Positions 60,401-64,000 of a stretch of DNA of 64,000 nucleotides are shown here, piece after piece (within the stretch, counting starts at the first letter, position 1; the number at the start of each line of letters is the position of its first letter). This stretch comes from Microdochium bolleyi (Eukaryota > Ascomycota > Sordariomycetes > Xylariales > Microdochiaceae). The stretch spans positions 1,488,001 to 1,552,000 of the forward strand of contig KQ964246.1 in assembly GCA_001566295.1 (NCBI GenBank). The letters run 5' to 3'. Made by a program: the position numbers and the translations under genes. The notes beneath the pieces are model-generated. The model made no database searches. It had not been told where the DNA came from and was given only the letters and a program-made list of their open reading frames with translations.

Positions 60401-61777
60401 TTGCAGCTGCTCGGCTGGTATGCACTCGACAGTGTATGCAGGCGAGACCTCGCCACCGTTTTATTGTGGAACCACAGGCAGAAGAATGTCTGCGTTTTTA
60501 TGCTAAGCAACTCTGCAGGAAAAGAAACGCAGACTCGCGCGCTACTACCATCACCAACGGTTGTGCTCACTGTCCTCCAGAAGAAAAGAAAGGAAAATGT
60601 CCGAAAAAGAAAGCGGCGATCACTAACAACGGCGGCGGCGTTCCTACCGAGCCTGCCTGCACACCCGAAGCTTTGGGACGATGGCAACAATTGTGGGTTG
60701 TGAAAGCGAGACGCACGGCGCACGCACGCCATTGCCTGCACCCTGCATGCGGCACAAGAGGAAGCTGCGACGCTGAACCTTGCTGCCAGCAGTGATGCAT
60801 CCTGGAGGCAGTGATGCGCAACGCAGCAGCCTCTTTCGGTGCGCGCATTTCTCTGCACAACCTCGCTTGCGCGTATGGTCCGCTGTTCCTGCACAAGTGC
60901 CTGAGAGGACCTGCATTAGCCTAGTGCTCGTGCACTCGAAGCTGCCTGCCTTGGGCATCCCATGCGAGCGCTGGATACCTTGCCTTTCGAGATCAGCACA
61001 TCGTTTTGTGCTGCCGCAATTCTTCTCCCCAGCATCGAGACACCGCTCACAGCACCAGTCTGTCAATAGTCAAGACAATGTCCGGCACGGTCACTTCAGC
61101 TGACCCCGGTCACGGCCACTGTCACCGCACACCAGACCTGACTACAAGGGAGCGCTCAACAGACACCGCCATCCTCACAGATCCTGCCCTCGTCCAGGGC
61201 CGCGTGGCAAAATCGTCTGTTGGTCCTCGGTTGCTTCATTCACCCCGTTGATTCAAAAAGCCGCCCACCTTGCCGATCTCGTATGGAGCCTCGTCGTTTC
61301 AACTATGTCCGCCAACAGCTCCAATTGAAATGGGCAGCACGCCACCATGTGTCTACAAGAAGAGAGCCATGACACTTGCAGCCCACAATGATGTCGTTCT
61401 GGAAGCCTCGCTGCACCCACACTAATACGCGATATGGAGCATGACTGGCTCATGTGTTTGAGGCAGGACCCTGAACGAACCCGTCACATCCTCGCAAGAC
61501 TCGAAGCCATTGTGGCACGAAACTCTCGGTTGTTGTCCCAAAATGGACGTTTTCCCCAGAGGAGGATTCCATCTCCACTTTCATCCCCACGTTCGCCACC
61601 TCCAACTGAGCGCCTTGGACCAGAGGGTCTACCAGTCTTGGGAGCTATGGTATCTCCGTCATGAGCCAACGACCTCGCACAACCTCAACAACGCCAACCC
61701 TTGAGAATTGCAGGTGGCAATCCGTGTCCTAATGCTGGCCAATGCTGACTCTGTCGTGTCACGTCGAGTTACTGAGA

Positions 61778-61823
61778 GAATAGTGCCCCAATAATGATTG
61801 GAATAGTGCTCAAATAATGATTA
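61778..61823. repeat. Tandem duplication of a 23-bp unit
   Basis: Two abutting copies (61778-61800 and 61801-61823) begin GAATAGTGC and contain AATAATGATT. They match at 20 of 23 positions. Confidence 0.9.
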
Positions 61824-64000
61824 TGAAGCGCGTAGTCAGCCATGCGATCCACTTCATAACAGTGGCTTCTGCAAGCTGGCTACCGATGTCACCGACCGTC
61901 ACCCGCGACAGGCGGCAGGTGCATGGGTTCAACACCGTCGGAAGACCCCAGCCGACAGGTACCACTGGGCCGGAAAGTCTGCCAAGGCCTTCATTCTGGC
62001 TCTGGACTCGGACAGAATCCCTTGGGGCACTGAACCCGCTGGGCCACAAGAAGGCTTCACCTGGACATACCACGCATGTATATGTCTTCTTCGCAGCATA
62101 CCAACTCTCCCATCATGCCCCATCCAGCTCTGGAACGAGCCCAGTCTCCTTTCGAGCCATAGCTACTCCAAGCCAAGAAAGGCTCAGTCGGACGGCGTAG
62201 ACTGAGGCCCACAGAATCCTGATTCAGGCCGCGGATAATTAGTCGCAGTGCTAGCGAGGCACCGGTGACAAGGGCACGGACAGGCATCGTACATGCCCCG
62301 GATTCCCACAACTGTGACACTTCGGCACAGCGCGAGGCAACAGGCAAACCCGCAAGCAACAAAACAGTACTTTACGAAATCGAGAACCTGGCTGGACGAG
62401 AGACGGCTGCAGATAGCGACCCCCGAAGCTCGAACCGTGGCAACGGCAGAAATCTCTGGAAAGTGACTCGGCAGACCCGACAGGATGTCGCCCAACGTCG
62501 CGTCCATGTCGCCAATGCTTTGACATACCTAGCTTGATTCGCTTGCCACTAGGTGTCTCGGCGGCCACGTGGGTGCAGTCTGCCAGTTGCCCTCCGACTC
62601 GCATCCCGTCATCTCGACACACGACGTCGGGGCAGTGTCCGGCATGCGAGAAGCCGTGACACTGATACGTCCATGGCACATGGCCGTCTTCCCCACCCGG
62701 CGATAGAGACACTCGAGTGGGCTGAAAAGCCCCATAGCTTCGCGACCACAAGTGTCCGGGTCGGTCGAGCTCTGAGGCATGTTTCAAGAGGACAAGACCA
62801 CAGTGCGTGCCAGCATTTGATGACGGGCCGGCCTCGCCTGCCTCTCAGAAGAGCAAGGGCACCTTTCTCACTGCAACAGGCCCCACAGTGCATCATCCCA
62901 GTTTCGCAACATCCATAGCGAACGCCTCGATCCCCCACTAATGCAGGTCCGGGTTGCACTGGCCAATGGGCGGCTCCCCGGCCCTTTCTCGAAGCGTTCC
63001 TGGGTTGCATACATGTGGGTTCCCTATCCGGTTTCAGCACCCATCTGTCGGGTTCGCCTTCACATTGGGAACAAGCCCGCGCTGTTCGGTAAAGCTTTTG
63101 AACCTACCTATTGTCGGAGGGCTCCCTTGACCACCTCACTCGATACCAAGCTCACAAATGGCCGCCTTGTACGTACCACGTGGACCAAGCGTAGTCTCAG
63201 CTACGGGCATATCCACAACTGGGCTCATCACCGACTTCAAACTCCACAGCCCAGTCTTTAGCTGACGCCGAAGTGAAGCGACAGGAGATACGACGGAAAC
63301 CGCTTGCCACCAAGGGTGGAGCTTCATGGCAGGTTCTGCCGTGTTAACACGGCGCAAGTGGAAGGGACTGGAGTCCAACAAACAGAAGCATACCAGCGGT
63401 TCGTCAGACACTATCAAAATCCTGAGATGGTACCTGTCGGCAGTCGATCGACGCAGATCTCACTACGCAAATCTGACGCTATCTATCACCCATCAGCCGA
63501 GGTCCTCCTGGCCCTCAGCCAGTACAGCGGCCCTGTGCAGCCCGTGGCGTGGCGCGGCGCGTTCATCGCCACATGTGCCGCAGCTTGTCAGCTGGTGATC
63601 CTCATTTCCTACCCGTCATGGTGGCCAAGCTATCCAATGACGTGGAAATCGGTCCTCAAAGCTGGCATCATGCTCCAACACCGGAAGGGCCCAGATCTAC
63701 GGGGACTTATTTGTCATTTGATGCGACGTGAAACGGAAACTGCCTAGACTGCATCTGACGAGCCCTTGCCGATCCTGAGGCGAGCGTCACTTGGAGCCGT
63801 AAGTCAGAACGGCTCGCCAGCGATCACGATAATGCGGACGCTGCTGGCCACCACGACTTTGGTGCCCTATGTTCAGCCGCTGCATCTGCAGAAGAAAGCC
63901 AATGCACATCTCCGTGTCTCAGCGCTCTGTCTCTGCAGCAATCTGTCGTGCAGCCTTCGGCGAGGATCGTCCGCCCTACTCGTTGCACCTCAACGCTTGC

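Larger units (their letters stand above)
57319..64000. other. 6.7-kb region with no supported gene; Msn2-type promoter at left
   Basis: The first kilobase is the promoter and leader of the Msn2-type gene. The rest is GC-rich DNA with many chance frames. The largest (59974-60894, minus, 306 codons) has no recognisable domain and a Cys/Arg/Ser-rich composition. A 23-bp near-identical tandem duplication lies at 61778-61823. A gene may start beyond the right end. No tRNA, transposase or terminal repeat was found. Confidence 0.45.

Noticed and set aside
1..64000. tRNA, 5S rRNA, CRISPR arrays and intact transposons
   Set aside because: No GGTTCRANYCC-type T-arm with matching acceptor stem, no spaced repeats, and no transposase or reverse-transcriptase motif in any frame.

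Overview
The window is nuclear DNA of a filamentous ascomycete (Pezizomycotina, most likely Sordariomycetes). The sequence supports this in three ways. Thirteen protein genes are interrupted by short introns, mostly 54-80 nt, with GTRNGT donors, CTAAC/CTGAC branch sites and YAG acceptors. The products include typical filamentous-fungal families: a group III hybrid histidine kinase with six HAMP repeats, a WW-PhoD-like protein and an Msn2/Seb1-type zinc-finger factor. The DNA is GC-rich with no AT-rich, RIP-like blocks. I found no tRNA, rRNA, CRISPR array, prophage, plasmid feature or intact transposon.

Layout, left to right: (1) 1.5-5.7 kb, a Munc13-like C2/MHD protein on +. (2) 10.85-14.97 kb, the Nik1/OS-1 hybrid histidine kinase on +, behind a 5.1-kb spacer. 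(3) 16.2-18.1 kb, a SAM plus HMG-box protein on -, convergent with nik1. (4) 22.8-25.2 kb, a small coiled-coil protein on + with a 20-nt exon and a predicted 1.87-kb intron. (5) 25.85-28.03 kb, Cdc14 phosphatase on -, divergent from (6) Pcc1 of KEOPS at 28.8-29.2 kb. (7) 29.5-30.7 kb, a small heat-shock protein on - with a large His/Pro/RG-rich insertion. (8) 33.8-37.6 kb, the WW plus PhoD-like protein on +. (9) 37.9-39.1 kb, phosphomannomutase on -. (10) 39.7-42.8 kb, a Na+/Ca2+ exchanger family protein on -. (11) 44.0-46.8 kb, condensin subunit 2 (Brn1/CAP-H) on +. (12) 48.1-51.0 kb, a Dph6-type diphthine-ammonia ligase with YjgF domains on -. (13) 55.5-57.3 kb, the Msn2/Seb1-type factor on -. 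The right-hand 6.7 kb and several other spacers contain no gene I can support.

There is no operon or biosynthetic cluster; most genes are conserved housekeeping or regulatory genes. A loose theme is signalling and stress: the osmosensing kinase, the STRE-binding-type factor, a small heat-shock protein whose upstream DNA carries clustered STRE-like sites, and a calcium exchanger. Their co-location may be chance. I did not find a clearly new biological system. The observations most worth a second look are the very long intron with a micro-exon, the Asn in place of the usual PhoD GDVH histidine, the unusually enlarged small heat-shock protein, the SAM-HMG architecture, and the large 5' spacers in front of regulatory genes.
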